NCBI GenBank assembly: GCA_037447655.1
Contig: JBBHKE010002052.1
Location: 186,976-250,975 of the forward strand
Source of the DNA: Zygnema cylindricum
Taxonomy: Eukaryota > Streptophyta > Zygnematophyceae > Zygnematales > Zygnemataceae
Length of the DNA stretch: 64,000 nt
Direction of reading: 5' to 3'
The translations under genes and the position numbers were made by a program. This document shows, piece after piece, positions 32,856 through 43,529 of the stretch; the stretch's first letter is position 1, and the number at the start of each line of letters is the position of its first letter. The notes under the pieces were generated by a model. That model searched no databases. It was given only the letters and a program-made list of their open reading frames with translations, and was not told the DNA's origin.

Positions 32856-35813
32856 TTTTAAGTACAAATACTAAGTTTTGGTTCATGTTCTCTAACGTCA
32901 CATGTTAGGTCTCACCAATTACCTTAGGATTTAGAGATTTCAAATTTCTCTTCAAAAATGCTGCCCTTACACAATTTTCTCACAACCTTCTAATTCTGTT
33001 TTTCACATCTTCATTCATATTGTTTCAACTCCAACCTTGTGAGTGGTTAATACCAGGAAATACAAGTGTTTATAGCAACGTTGTACTTAGATAAATTGTG
33101 AATTAGTTACAACACTCCTATAAACATAGCATTGAAATGTATAAATAAACATGTATACAAATATATTTATATGTACATAAATGTTTTAAGTTCATATTCA
33201 ATGTCTATAACATGCACGTTAGATTTTAGATAAACGAGGCAACAACTATAGAACATGGATTTCAGATAAGTTTTAGCAATGCAATCTTGTGTTTTTAATT
33301 ACTTGCGACTCTCGCGCACAAAAGATTTTTAAAATCGAATTTCAAAAATTTGTGCAAAGTTTCATCATGGGTTGGCCATTATCATGTGCTACTTTGTGGT
33401 TCAATGACAACTTGCATGGCTAAAGAATGGGGATAACGGTTACTTGGGGCACATGACGTTTACATCAAGCAGTACCCAAAAATAAGTCTCCAATAATGCA
33501 ATGAAATACTTGAAGGTCTGCTTTCTCATGAAAGTTTCATTATTTCGCGGATTTCTGGGTTTTCTGGGCTTTGTGGGCACCTGATGACCAATTTGAAAGA
33601 CAGCCTCCAGGGGGGCTGACCATATGAACATTAAGGAAGAGATCTGGTATTGAAGAAAGAACCTTTATATTCTTTTCTAATTCCTAACATCCCGATGGGC
33701 AGCCAAAAACAATTTTATGTTGTCAGCCATTTCTCGCTGACAATGTTCTGTAATTTCACCACATTAGGCTTAGAACAATTTTTGGAATCACACGCTTCGC
33801 ATGCAAATGTTACTCTAAGGTCAGTTCCCTAAAACAGTTTCTTCATTGCCGTGAATATGTTTTTGGGTAAAAGAAAAAAATGTTCAAACAAAGGCCAGAC
33901 CAGCGATTTGATCTCGTCATTCACTTTGTTGAAAGAATAGGCTTGTATGACTAAAACTATTCTAATAGAGAGCAAGCTGGAGCCAAAACATATGTCAAAA
34001 GCGAGTACTTGTTTCAGACATGGAACAACCACATCACGCTAACTCCCACTGAAATGAATGTATTTTTGGCCATCAAAGGTTCACTAACCTGCAGCTTGAA
34101 AAGGTTCGTCAGTTTCCCGAATTCAGCAGGAAGACCAGTGAGCTTGTTATCCGTAAGGAACAATTCTACTAGACCTATCATGTTTCCCATGGAGGATGGT
34201 AACACCCTGCTCCCACCTTGCCACAGCAGCCAGCAACTTTTAACATCAACATCTTGGTGATAGAGGAGGATAAATATACCACGATAAAGTGTTCTCTAGT
34301 ACTGGACTCGCGAAACAGCTGGCAACGAAGAAACAAAGGAATAGAACAAAAAATACAAAATTGTTATCAAAGAAACATGGTGGTCAATAGTTCATGATTC
34401 ATTGTTGGAACGGCTTTCACCGTTTGACCAACTTCAAAGGAAAAGTATAAGGGAATAAATAGAGCAGGTATGATAAACAGGAAGCTCACTCGAGTTTGTT
34501 GCTCTTTAGACCTAGTCGATACAATGCAGTGAGTTTCCCAATCTCATCAGGAAGCTCTTTTAGATTGTTCGCCATCAGATTAAGAAATCGCAGCTTGGTT
34601 AAGCTCCCAATTTCGCTAGGTACCGACTCCAATTGATTGCGCCCAACATCTAGATCTTCCAGGTATTCCAAATTGACTAATTTGCCTGGCAAGCTGCAAT
34701 ATCATTTACCGATAGCAGGCTTTATGAAAGTGGCTTTACAAACCATAATAGGATGAGTAATGTGAGGGTTAACAGCTTGCTACATAACCAGTAGCTCCCC
34801 CCTAAGAAGCGAATTCCACCTTTAGAAAAAAAAAACACCATTAAAACTACAACGCGCAGGATAATGGCAAAAGTGAAACAAAGAAACTAAATGAAGCTTT
34901 GAGTTCAAACGATGTACTTTACTGACTCGGTTCAAGGAAGAACTCTTAACATCAGTGCACAATCAATAATTGGATGTATAAAGGAAACCTTGAGCTTAAA
35001 GCATGAAAACATATAGTGTCTGCTTCTCTCCTATGCACAGCCGCAGAATTTCGCTAGCTACTAACCTCTTAAGTTTGTTCCTCGAAAGACTCAGTTTTTT
35101 TAAATACTTGAGCTGCAAGAGACTTTCTGGAAACACCTCGAAACCGTTTCCCGAGAGGTCAACTTCGGTCAATGCAGACAGGAAGCCGAATTTAGCGGGT
35201 AGGGATCCAATAGATTGTTCCTGGTTGGTTACTTTCACCTGCACATGTCCAAAGCAATCAGTTCAGGCTTGATCCGAGACCAGCTTGCGTGCAACTTGCT
35301 ATTTTTTAAGCCCACAAAAATGATCGATGAAATTAGAGTTCACAAAACACAGCTCCAAGCTCCTACATTGTCGAGAGCGGCATTTATGCATCAATCAGCT
35401 CACTTAGCTTACGCAAGATTCAGCTGCAATAAAAGCTAACAATGTAATAACACGTAACAAGATTGCATGCGAACCTTGACAGCCTTTTGGCAAATGGCAT
35501 CAAATGTCCTTCTCTCCCTCATTTCCCATTCTTTCATAAGTAAGAAACCCAAACTAGAGCATGTATGACTTACAGAAGTAATAAACGGTGCATAAAAGGC
35601 TCGAGCAGCCAAGCCCTTCCAAGTATCTGAAGCAAAAGCATGAATTTCTTCCACTGAAGCTAATTGTTTGCCAGGCCGAATGCCTTTTGTAACTCGACGA
35701 GGCTTTATAAGAAGCCAGTAGTAATAAGAGCTGGCGAAGGTCACAACAGTGACAATTGCAGCTCCAGCAACCGCACTCCTGGAGTTGCGAACAACCATAC
35801 TGCAGAAACCCAT
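30267..35813 (-). CDS. Membrane-anchored leucine-rich-repeat protein kinase of bacterial type, 8 exons
   Basis: Minus-strand exons 35813-35475, 35238-35066, 34693-34490, 34206-34089, 32054-31808, 31419-31230, 30902-30694 and 30511-30267 total 1725 bp, 574 residues, all phases consistent. An N-terminal hydrophobic segment (AVAGAAIVTVVTFASSYYYW) suggests a membrane anchor. About 8-9 LRRs of the LPxxIGxLTxLxxLxL kind span roughly residues 120-320. The kinase starts LREKLGDGAS|GDVF, with VAFK lysine near 376, then MELIAGR, a catalytic loop HGDVYAHN (472-479) and DYG (492-494). HGD replaces the usual HRD and DYG replaces DFG, but the catalytic Asp, Asn and metal Asp remain, so activity is likely. 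The LRR-then-kinase order and HGDxYAHN match soluble LRR kinases I know from proteobacteria, not plant receptor kinases, whose LRRs precede a mid-protein membrane span. Eight exons argue against contamination. An earlier ATG at 35834 is possible. It is head to head with TGD4. Confidence 0.88.
32786..32853. repeat. (TA)n microsatellite, about 34 units
   Basis: An uninterrupted TA dinucleotide run in intron 4 of the LRR kinase gene. Length is likely to vary between individuals or assemblies. Confidence 0.97.
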
Positions 35814-36370
35814 GGCTTCCAAACAAAAGCTCAACAGACAACAACTACGCCTTCATACGAAAGGTTGGAAGCTAAATTACCGTACGCTCACTGAAGCTGA
35901 ACGAATGCTATCAGATAATGTGTTATTCGCTAATTCAAGAAACAGACTCTTCTGACTTCCATGGCGACCGGTACCGTACACCTTAACTTTGTAATAATTA
36001 CGACGGAATGATGACATGACAGCGACTCCACGAGTGTATACGGAAGACATGCAACGCCATGGCGAGCTTAGTACAATAATGCAATGAAAAGACGTCCCGT
36101 TTTGCCGTCAACGTTCAGTCGTCTGTAAATTAAGTTTTTCATGGCCGACAACCTTCCTCCTCTATGTTTATCATTCTCTGCCATTTTCCTCTGAATGGTG
36201 GAGAATGAAATGGCTGTGCTTCGGCTTCGACTACCTGATTTTGCTTAAGTCTGTAGTCTGTCAGGATGCCTGTTCTGCATCCCAGCTTTCACCTCCAATG
36301 TTTGTGTAGTAGTTGTTAGTCTCCAGAGAAGTGGGGTTGTTCATTCTGCAGCAGCATTGTGCTGCAGTCA
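35814..36370. promoter_or_regulatory. Divergent intergenic region, LRR kinase / TGD4
   Basis: A 557-bp gap between the two opposite start codons. It must contain both 5' UTRs and promoters. No individual element recognised with confidence. Confidence 0.4.
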
Positions 36371-39300
36371 ATGATTTCCATGAAGGAGATTTTAGGTGCT
36401 CAATTTTGGAACCAGGAGGTGGAATCTACAAAGTCTTTGGAGGCTATTGTACGGGCTCTGCCTAGCGAGCCTCCACCTCTTGGCAGTCAGCAGTCTTCTA
36501 AACTCAGCCGGTCTCAGCAGCTGCTTCTTTTTCAACGACTTTTCGCAGGTCTGTTTTGTGGTTTTTCGCTGTATAAAGTGCTCAACTTATGTGGTTTATC
36601 TTCACTAGAATGTTCTTGGTTTGTTTATGCCTTTATATGTAAAATGCCGTTTTTTTTGTTTTCTGAGTTGTGCGCAACATAGACCTTGGTTCCTTGTTGA
36701 TTATGCATTACAGAAAAAACCTTCCTATTGGGTGAAGATAAGGCAGAAATGCTTATGTTCTGTGTTATTAGAGCAAGTAATTGTGTGTCCACCATGAAAA
36801 TGCTGAGGGTTATTTGCAGCGGCGTATCTCTGTCACCAGTATATGCTGGCATTTCCAAATAAATTTATTGCTAAAAGTGAAAGGAAGAAGTATGGCTGTT
36901 AATGTGGGATAGTTCTTTCTGTACAATGGCAGTGCCATGCACCCCTTCCTACGCTGTTGACAGCGACAATGGTGGTGGCTGGGTGTTCGATCGAGTATTG
37001 GCAAGTACTGGTGGTCGTGATTGGTGAGATTTCCCACAAATGTGGTTGCTGTGAAGACCTTCAGCTTATTATATCCTGTATTTATGTTAGCCTACGTTTA
37101 TTCTCAGAATTTGGGACAGTGACCGGATTGCTTGGATGCTCCTCCATGGTGAATGTGTAAAACACTGTCTTTCTTCATTGTGCTTAGAAGGAATTATGTA
37201 GGCTATCTTATCTTGATGAGTTGACATCGTGCGGTAGACCTTGCTTGTTTTCCATAATGGCTGTAGTTGAGAAAGGTACCCGGGCTCTTTAAAAGGAGAA
37301 CATTGGGCGATTATGGAATTGCATAAATGGGTTCACTGCAAGTGTATTCTATCTTTCCTTTTCCTCAAGGACTCTCAGTGTCAACTTTCCAGGTGGGCAA
37401 CTTTGACTGGCCGAATTCGAGCCCAGCGTTTATGGTCACCTGGTAGGGGCCAGAACCGTCAAACTGGCTTGTCAAATGATTCTGCAAATCACCATGGCCA
37501 GGAACAAAGCAGCAACAGGACTCGACTTGCAAGATGGGCTCGCCGAATAAGGGACCCTTCGCTGTATGCACTTTGTGGCAGGGGCCGCTTTCTAATTGGT
37601 CCTCAGACATCTCTGAGTGCCAGTTCTGAATTAAATTCATTATCTGATTTAGTGTCCCAAGACAATGAAGGCAGCAAAACACCATGGCGTGGACGCATCA
37701 CCTTACGCCACAAGGTTGGTGATGGGCTAAATTTTCCTTACACTGCTTACTGTAGTCAGTCTTAACCTAGTAATAACGTCGATGTGAAAACAGGGCGGTC
37801 CACACCTTTTTATTCATGCGAAAAGGTCTTCTGTCTTATGTCATTATTTGACATAATGCTTGTTTCAGTCCAAATTAATGTACTTGTTGGTTCAGACTAT
37901 TTCCGGTGAAAGGTGTATCAATTCATGCCACGTGGTCTGTTATTGAATAAACGCAGGTCGTCCATCTTAATGGTTGACATGCTGTTTGTAATTTACACAC
38001 TATGCTTCAAAAACAATGGACTTCCTGGAGGTGTGACACTTCCTCCCTTAGATATTTCTGACTAACTTCCCTGCTGCAATTTCAACAGTGCTGATGTTTC
38101 CGTTGTATCTCTGGCCTGGACGGTAGTCTTCAAGCCGCAGATACTTCATTATTGCTCCCTCCTTCATTGCACTTGAAGGGCACTGAACACATACCATGCA
38201 TCGTCATTAGAAAGAATAAAGAAATTTACTAGTGTGGGGTTTCTCTTAGTCTTATTAACACTAATTCAGTTTCAAATGACGTGACTGTTTTTGAACCGTT
38301 CAACGAATTAGCGCTAAGAAAAAAAACATCAGTATTATTAACGATATTTTGTGGTGAGAAGGCAAAAAAAAAACCAGCACCAAATTAGTGTTAGCAACAC
38401 TAATAACGATCACGGTGTAGTCTTCAAGACTCAGATACTTCATAGATGGCGCCTCCTTTGTTCCACTTGCAGGGCACTGCAGGTAGCTAACCAAGAATGA
38501 ATAAAAGTAGCAGTTTCATGTGTGCAGGAGCTGATGCTGCAGTAACATGTTGCCTGAACTGAGCTCGCTTACACTCCTGCCAAATTTGCAGTTGCGGAAA
38601 CACGACATGACGCTTGAAGCCGCCTGGCATGAATGCTGCGTGGATCGTCAGGCCGCCTACTGGGATGTCCCACAAACTCTGTCCCTTGACCTGTCCAGCC
38701 ATGGAGCCCGTGGTGGACTTCGGTATCGTGTGGGCGTACATCGCATCTCTGGCAGTCCCGTGGTATGTTGATTTCACAATTTTTCACCTCTGACAGTCGA
38801 GTGTTATGTTGCTTTTCACAACTTCTCCTGGAATCACATCACATGTATGTCCTGTAAACACGCATCTCTGGTTTACCATCGATGTATCAGGCAATGCGGA
38901 AGCGTTCAGTCAAGATGCAGGCCAATGGCCAACTTTAGGAAGGGCTCTGTAGTTCATCGATTAAAGAAGAATAAAAAAGAGAGGGAGAGAGAAAGAGAGG
39001 GAGCGGGAGGGAGGGAGGTAGGGAGGAGTGGGAGGGAGGGAAGGGGGGGAGGGGAGGGAGGGGAGGGAGGGGAGGGAGGGGGAGGAGAGGAGAGAGCAAG
39101 AGAAAGCGAGAGAGAGAGAGCAAAAGAGAATGAGAGAGAGTGAGAGAAATGGAGAGAGAGAAAGAGAGCGAGAGAGGGAGAGCGAGAGAGACCTGAACCG
39201 AACTGTTGTTGGAGGGAACTGCAGCGGTGTGAGCAGGCGAGTGTGGTGAAGGTGATGCCTCGAGGTGCAGAGCCCGGGACCAGAGCCCAAGCAGCCATTA

Positions 39301-41433
39301 CTGTGGAAAAGGAGGTCGCCCTTTGGAAAGGTCCAACAATGCAGACAAACCGGGCTCACAATGTGATCTCAGCTCGACCGTTTCTTACTGTTTCGGGCCT
39401 TTTGGGTAAGTATGGGTCAACTATGCTTGGTATTTTCAGATGGAAGGCTGCTATAGGCACAGGAGATGGATATGCATCAAATTCTTATTGACATTTGAAA
39501 GGTAGTTGACGTGGAAAATGGGGACGGAGTGTTGTGTATGGTTAATTGTGTCAAACCAATCTTTTGTCGGTTTGTTTACAATGATCTGCAGTCAATATAT
39601 TATGTGGGAAATTGCGTTGTATAGATCAGACTTACCATCTGTCACTCCTGTACAATTGACAAATGAATGAACCGTATGTTTCCATTCATCTTTTCTAGTA
39701 CTGATGATGAAATAGGGTGATAAGCTTCAGAACCAAAGTTGTCGGTTTCTATTGTATTCCCTATCATTCTTCGCATTTAGAGTCTTTATAAGGTGACTCT
39801 AAAAACATTTCCTCGCTTAGAGCCTCTCTTTTGCGTATCTGCTTGTGAAAACCCCTTCGTAGAATATTAAAAGAAATCTTCACCTAAGTTTGCCTCTTCA
39901 GACGAAAAAGGAACATGTTGCAGAGAACCTTCTGATTCTTTATTTGGCAGGTTCTATAAACATTCTCTGCACATTCTTTGCACATCGTTTAGTACACATA
40001 CTTTACACATTCTTTACTTGACACAGGTGGTTTGTTGAGTGCAAATATGAGAGGTCTATCTCCTACGCAGTCAGTAGTTCCCTTGGAATTGGATGATGGG
40101 AGAAGAAGGGATGGGCAGAAACAGAGGCCCAAGATTCTTTCCGCCGATCTTTTTGCATCGGCGGGATTGACTTGCCAGTTAGGAAAGTTTGAGAGACTGG
40201 TCCTCGACCATACAGCTGTCAGTCTGAGAGTGGACTGTGGGGCCGCCTCCGCTTTTGCAAATGCCGCGAGACAAGTGTCAACCATAGGAGACCGAGAGGG
40301 AGGAGAGGGAGAAACAGTCAATTGTCAAGATGAGAGGGGATGTCCTACTCTCGCTGTAACTGTGCAACAGCAGGTGAGAGATGGGAGGTGGGATGAGCTG
40401 CTGGGAGTTTATGATCCTAATTTTGATACAATGTGGGTTGAGTTTTTGTTCGTTTGTTTCTTTGTTTGTTGGTGACATTTGGAGCCACTTAGTTAATTAT
40501 TTAATTATATGATGGCCTCACATAGTTTGGCTCAACAGCCGAAAAAAACCGTAATCTTCCAGGATTGAGACATGAGACTTGAGTTTGGATGGGATGGGAT
40601 GGACATGAGAGAGAGTTGAGGAAGGGAAGGGAAAGAGGAAACTCGAGTGACCGAGTCGGAAAAAGGGAATATTGGAGACTTTAATTTAAATTGAACCAGT
40701 TTAAATTTAATTTATGATATTAGCTCAATCACAAAACATGAAACTGTTTTACTAGGACTAAATTGTTAGTTGAAAGTGACAATGCTGTTGTTAAAATTCA
40801 AACACAAACATTTTAAAACACTGTACATTTTTCTTTTTATGATAATGACCATTCATTTTTTATTGAACATATAAGTGACTTATCTATGTTTAAAAATACT
40901 AGTGTTAATAAACGACATAACGCACTACATATTTTAATTGAATCCTTAGTATGTTGTAACCTATTGACCTCCCGGTATTGATGGGGGACTCCACTACGCT
41001 GTTAATCGCTATTACTGCTCTGAAACAATCAGTTTGAGGATTGTTTTAATATTGATAATTCTATTTTTCGCCCGAATGACGTGGACGATTCTGAACCGCC
41101 AAAAGAATTAGCTTTAAGAAAAAAAACAATTAGTATCAATAGCCCTCTGTTATGTCCAGAGCGCAAAAATGAAAGCGACGGAATCAGTATCGTCAACGTT
41201 AATAGCGGTTCACGGTGTATCTTTTATGACTGCAGCTATTTGGACCGCTCCGAGCTCGATTCGACACACGCTTTGCTTTGGACCCCGTCCGACTCTCTGA
41301 CCGCCCTCGCTCCCTTGAGACCACATATGGAGTAGACTGTGCACTGGGAAAGCTCGGGGCAGTCAAGCTGGTGGCGTGGTACAGTCCCACGAGGCGAGAA
41401 GGAATGGCCGAAGTGCGAGTTTTGGAAAGATGA
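36371..41433 (+). CDS. TGD4: TGD4, trigalactosyldiacylglycerol 4 (ER-to-plastid lipid transfer protein)
   Basis: Recognised exons are 36371-36548, 37393-37714, 38592-38762, 39225-39405, 40027-40373 and 41236-41433. Phases require one more short exon between 36549 and 37392 that I could not place. The start MISMKEILGAQFWNQEV with RALPSEPPPLG matches the plant TGD4 N-terminus. DPSLYALCGRGRFLIG, LRKHDMTLEAAWHECCVD, YWDVPQTLSLDLSS, then RPKILSADLFAS, VTVQQQ|LFGPLRARFDTR and the end VKLVAWYSPTRREGMAEVRV follow plant TGD4 in order. TGD4 sits in the chloroplast outer envelope as a beta-barrel, binds phosphatidic acid and passes ER lipid to the TGD1/2/3 transporter. Introns carry MITEs (about 38234-38417 and 40998-41219) and a purine microsatellite. 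An alternative start, ATG 36380, is three codons in. Confidence 0.88.
38234..38418. mobile_element. TA-flanked MITE in TGD4 intron
   Basis: The right end reads CACTAATAACGATCACGGTG followed by TA. The left end carries the mirrored TCTTATTAACACTAATTC after CTA. The ACTAATTC and AAATTAGTG inner pair supports a foldback. It sits between the third and fourth recognised TGD4 exons. Confidence 0.55.
38960..39192. repeat. Purine-rich microsatellite (GGGA/GAGA)n
   Basis: About 230 bp of almost pure purine on the plus strand: first GGGAGG repeats, then GAGAGAGA with occasional AAAG and TGAG. It ends some 30 bp before a TGD4 splice acceptor at 39224. Long minus-strand frames here (poly-Ser/Leu/Pro) are shadows. 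Such polypurine tracts can form triplex DNA. Confidence 0.95.
40998..41219. mobile_element. TA-flanked MITE in last TGD4 intron
   Basis: Left CTACGCTGTTAATCGCTATT and right AACGTTAATAGCGGTTCACGGTGTA are inverted copies. The inner parts also pair (GAACCGCCAAAAGAATTAGC has AATTAG motifs like other copies). The right end lies only about 16 bp before the acceptor of the last exon at 41236. Confidence 0.6.
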
Positions 41434-42376
41434 GGATTGTTGCCTTGAAAATTGGGTTTCTGAAGGCTACATTTATGGACAGGGTCGTCTGGTCTATTTT
41501 TGTCGTGTATTTCCGGGTCGTAGGCAATATTGCATTTTTGTTTCTGTTTTTTCTTCATTTTTTTTTTGCCTGTTTATTTTTAGTATAGATATTTACTATT
41601 GCGAACTCGGCAAAATGTACTCCAGAAGAAAAGTGAATGCTGCTTTTGAATTTATGATGAAAACAGAGATGTACGCCCAAGTCTTTTGCTGTTGTCTTAT
41701 ATTTTATTAATTATGTGTAACTCTCGCCTGGATTTCTGTTGGTAATACAGAATACAAAATGGATAAATTGCGCTATTGATGTTTACCAACATCGATGGAA
41801 GTAAAATGGAAAAAAAATTGCTTGCTAATAAAATTGTTGATATTCATTGGTAACCCCATTATGCGACAACTGATGCGCTCTTTCAAGGGATGTCCCAACT
41901 ACACCTAATTACTGTATTCACATGGAAGCTGTGTTGAACGAAGCCTGCTAATGATGTTTTCCAGACATTCCTATTGTTGAGTTCGGTCAATTGCTTGCAG
42001 TTATTATTGCTGTGCCTGCAATATTGGATATCAGAAATCTGACCCTGATAAACATTATTGAGCAATTCCGGTTGGTGTCTTCAGATCTAGAGTCCTCTTA
42101 AGTTTCCAGGATGAATAACCTCAAGACATTATGAGTGTAAGTATAATTTGTGTTCATATTCTGCCTGTATATCGCATGATGTACGAGTAGGAGCCGCATC
42201 CATGTCTTTGTTCTCTCACAAGCTAATACATAACGCTACCTCGATCAGAGCTCCTTAGGAAAGAGTAAAAGGAATGATTTAGCTAAGTGTAATGGCACAG
42301 AGTTGCCTATTAAGAACAGGGAGAAACCCAGAAGCGGTGCGTAGAATAATAACGAAAAATCCACTGCAATTGCTGT
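41434..42376. other. 3' flank of TGD4, nothing else recognised
   Basis: A T-rich probable 3' UTR after the TGD4 stop, then intergenic sequence. No further gene, repeat or RNA structure was identified. Confidence 0.4.
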
Positions 42377-42850
42377 ATGGCAAGAGAGCAATGTTGTCAT
42401 TATAAATGTCTTGGGCCCTGGGAGCCCAAACGCTTCTGTCCTTATCTCGTTTTATCATCGACGTTTACATGTGGCGTTACAGCGCGTGCAAGCCTTGACC
42501 TGTTCTGGAACTCCCTCAGCGTGTTCTGCCAAGCCTATAGTACTCAAGGTTTGCTTTAAATCGTTCTTTAGCTACGTTGCTAAGACGTTTATGTTTTGTG
42601 TACGCTGTTTTTTTCTTGTTTCTGTGCTCCTTTGCTCCTTTCAATGTCATTTGTCGCCTTACCCTTGTTTGTGTGTCAATTTCTTTCGCACTATTTTTCA
42701 GTTCAGTTTCCTTTGACACGTGTTCGGTTTCTGTTTCGTTTGCCTTTCATTTTTTGTTCCCTTCTACTCAGACGGTTTACCATTGTGCTGTAGTCGTACT
42801 TCATCACACTTTACCATATAAATGTGTAAAAAAGTATGAGAAATAAGAAC
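42377..42850 (+). mobile_element. Decayed retroelement ORF tail, copy 3
   Basis: Reads LGPGSPNASVLISFYHRRLH then VALQRVQALTCSGTPSACS, matching LGPGRPLLISFYRQRFSVAL and QRVQASILL of the 12018-12770 copy. At DNA level GACCTGTTCTGGAACTCCCTC matches GACCTGTTCCGGAACTCCCTC. It is followed by TTTAGCTACGTTGCTAAGAC and a T-rich tail, as in the other copies. An internal deletion removes about 35 bp. Non-functional. Confidence 0.68.
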
Positions 42851-43182
42851 TCACAGCGTTCAAATCAACATCTACGAAATGATTAACACAAATATTCCAT
42901 TCATGAAAAATCCAAAAATGGCCAACAGGCTAGGACACAGTTGGAAGACAAAAACAAAAAAAAATCACAGAAGCTTTGCTCATACACGACTCTATGTTAA
43001 TGTTGACAAATACACTAACATGCTTGGTAAAATGGCATTATAACCATTACAAAGGTTTCTGTCACATTACACCATATACAAATTGTCAAAATCTCCCGAT
43101 CTGGCCTTAACTAAGTAGCACAAACATGTATGGTCCTTCTATAGCAACACTTTCACATCATAAGACACCAATTTGCTCATTA

Positions 43183-43220
<38 letters not shown>

Positions 43221-43529
43221 AAGATATTACTTCAGATTCTGCGTTGAGGTTTTACAGGACTTCACATAACCTCACACATCTATATTCTTGCGTGTAGATG
43301 TCTAACACATACATTGCTCATGATTCACTAACGTATGACACTAACCTACAACGGGAAAATGACGCGAACGAAAAAAGGAAATATATTTACAATCAAAACA
43401 GTAAAAAAAAAATGGGGATTGAAATAATTTATTTAGCGGAGAATTCACGAGGGAGCAATGTGCTCCATCAATCAAAATTTGTAGACGTCTGTAATTGCCA
43501 TATGATGAACTACAATAGTCAAGCTGTTG
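42851..43529. other. Intergenic / SMP-30 3' flank with long poly(A) run
   Basis: Contains an uninterrupted A tract at about 43174-43218, which could be the trace of a retroposed transcript or a simple slippage run. TTTATT near 43430 is a possible polyadenylation signal for the minus-strand SMP-30 gene. Confidence 0.5.

Noticed and set aside
35513-35560. A short intron after FITS in the first LRR-kinase exon (GTAAGT)
   Set aside because: The only nearby acceptor gives a 43-bp intron, and the frame stays open through the region, so read-through is simpler.
36815-37160. Candidate second exon of TGD4 (SGVSLSPVYAGIS or EFGTVTGLLGCSS)
   Set aside because: Neither candidate satisfies the required splice phases at both ends, so the exon is left unplaced.
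38935-39359. Long minus-strand Ser/Leu/Pro-rich frames
   Set aside because: They are translations of the purine microsatellite and of a TGD4 exon in antisense; no codon or motif support.
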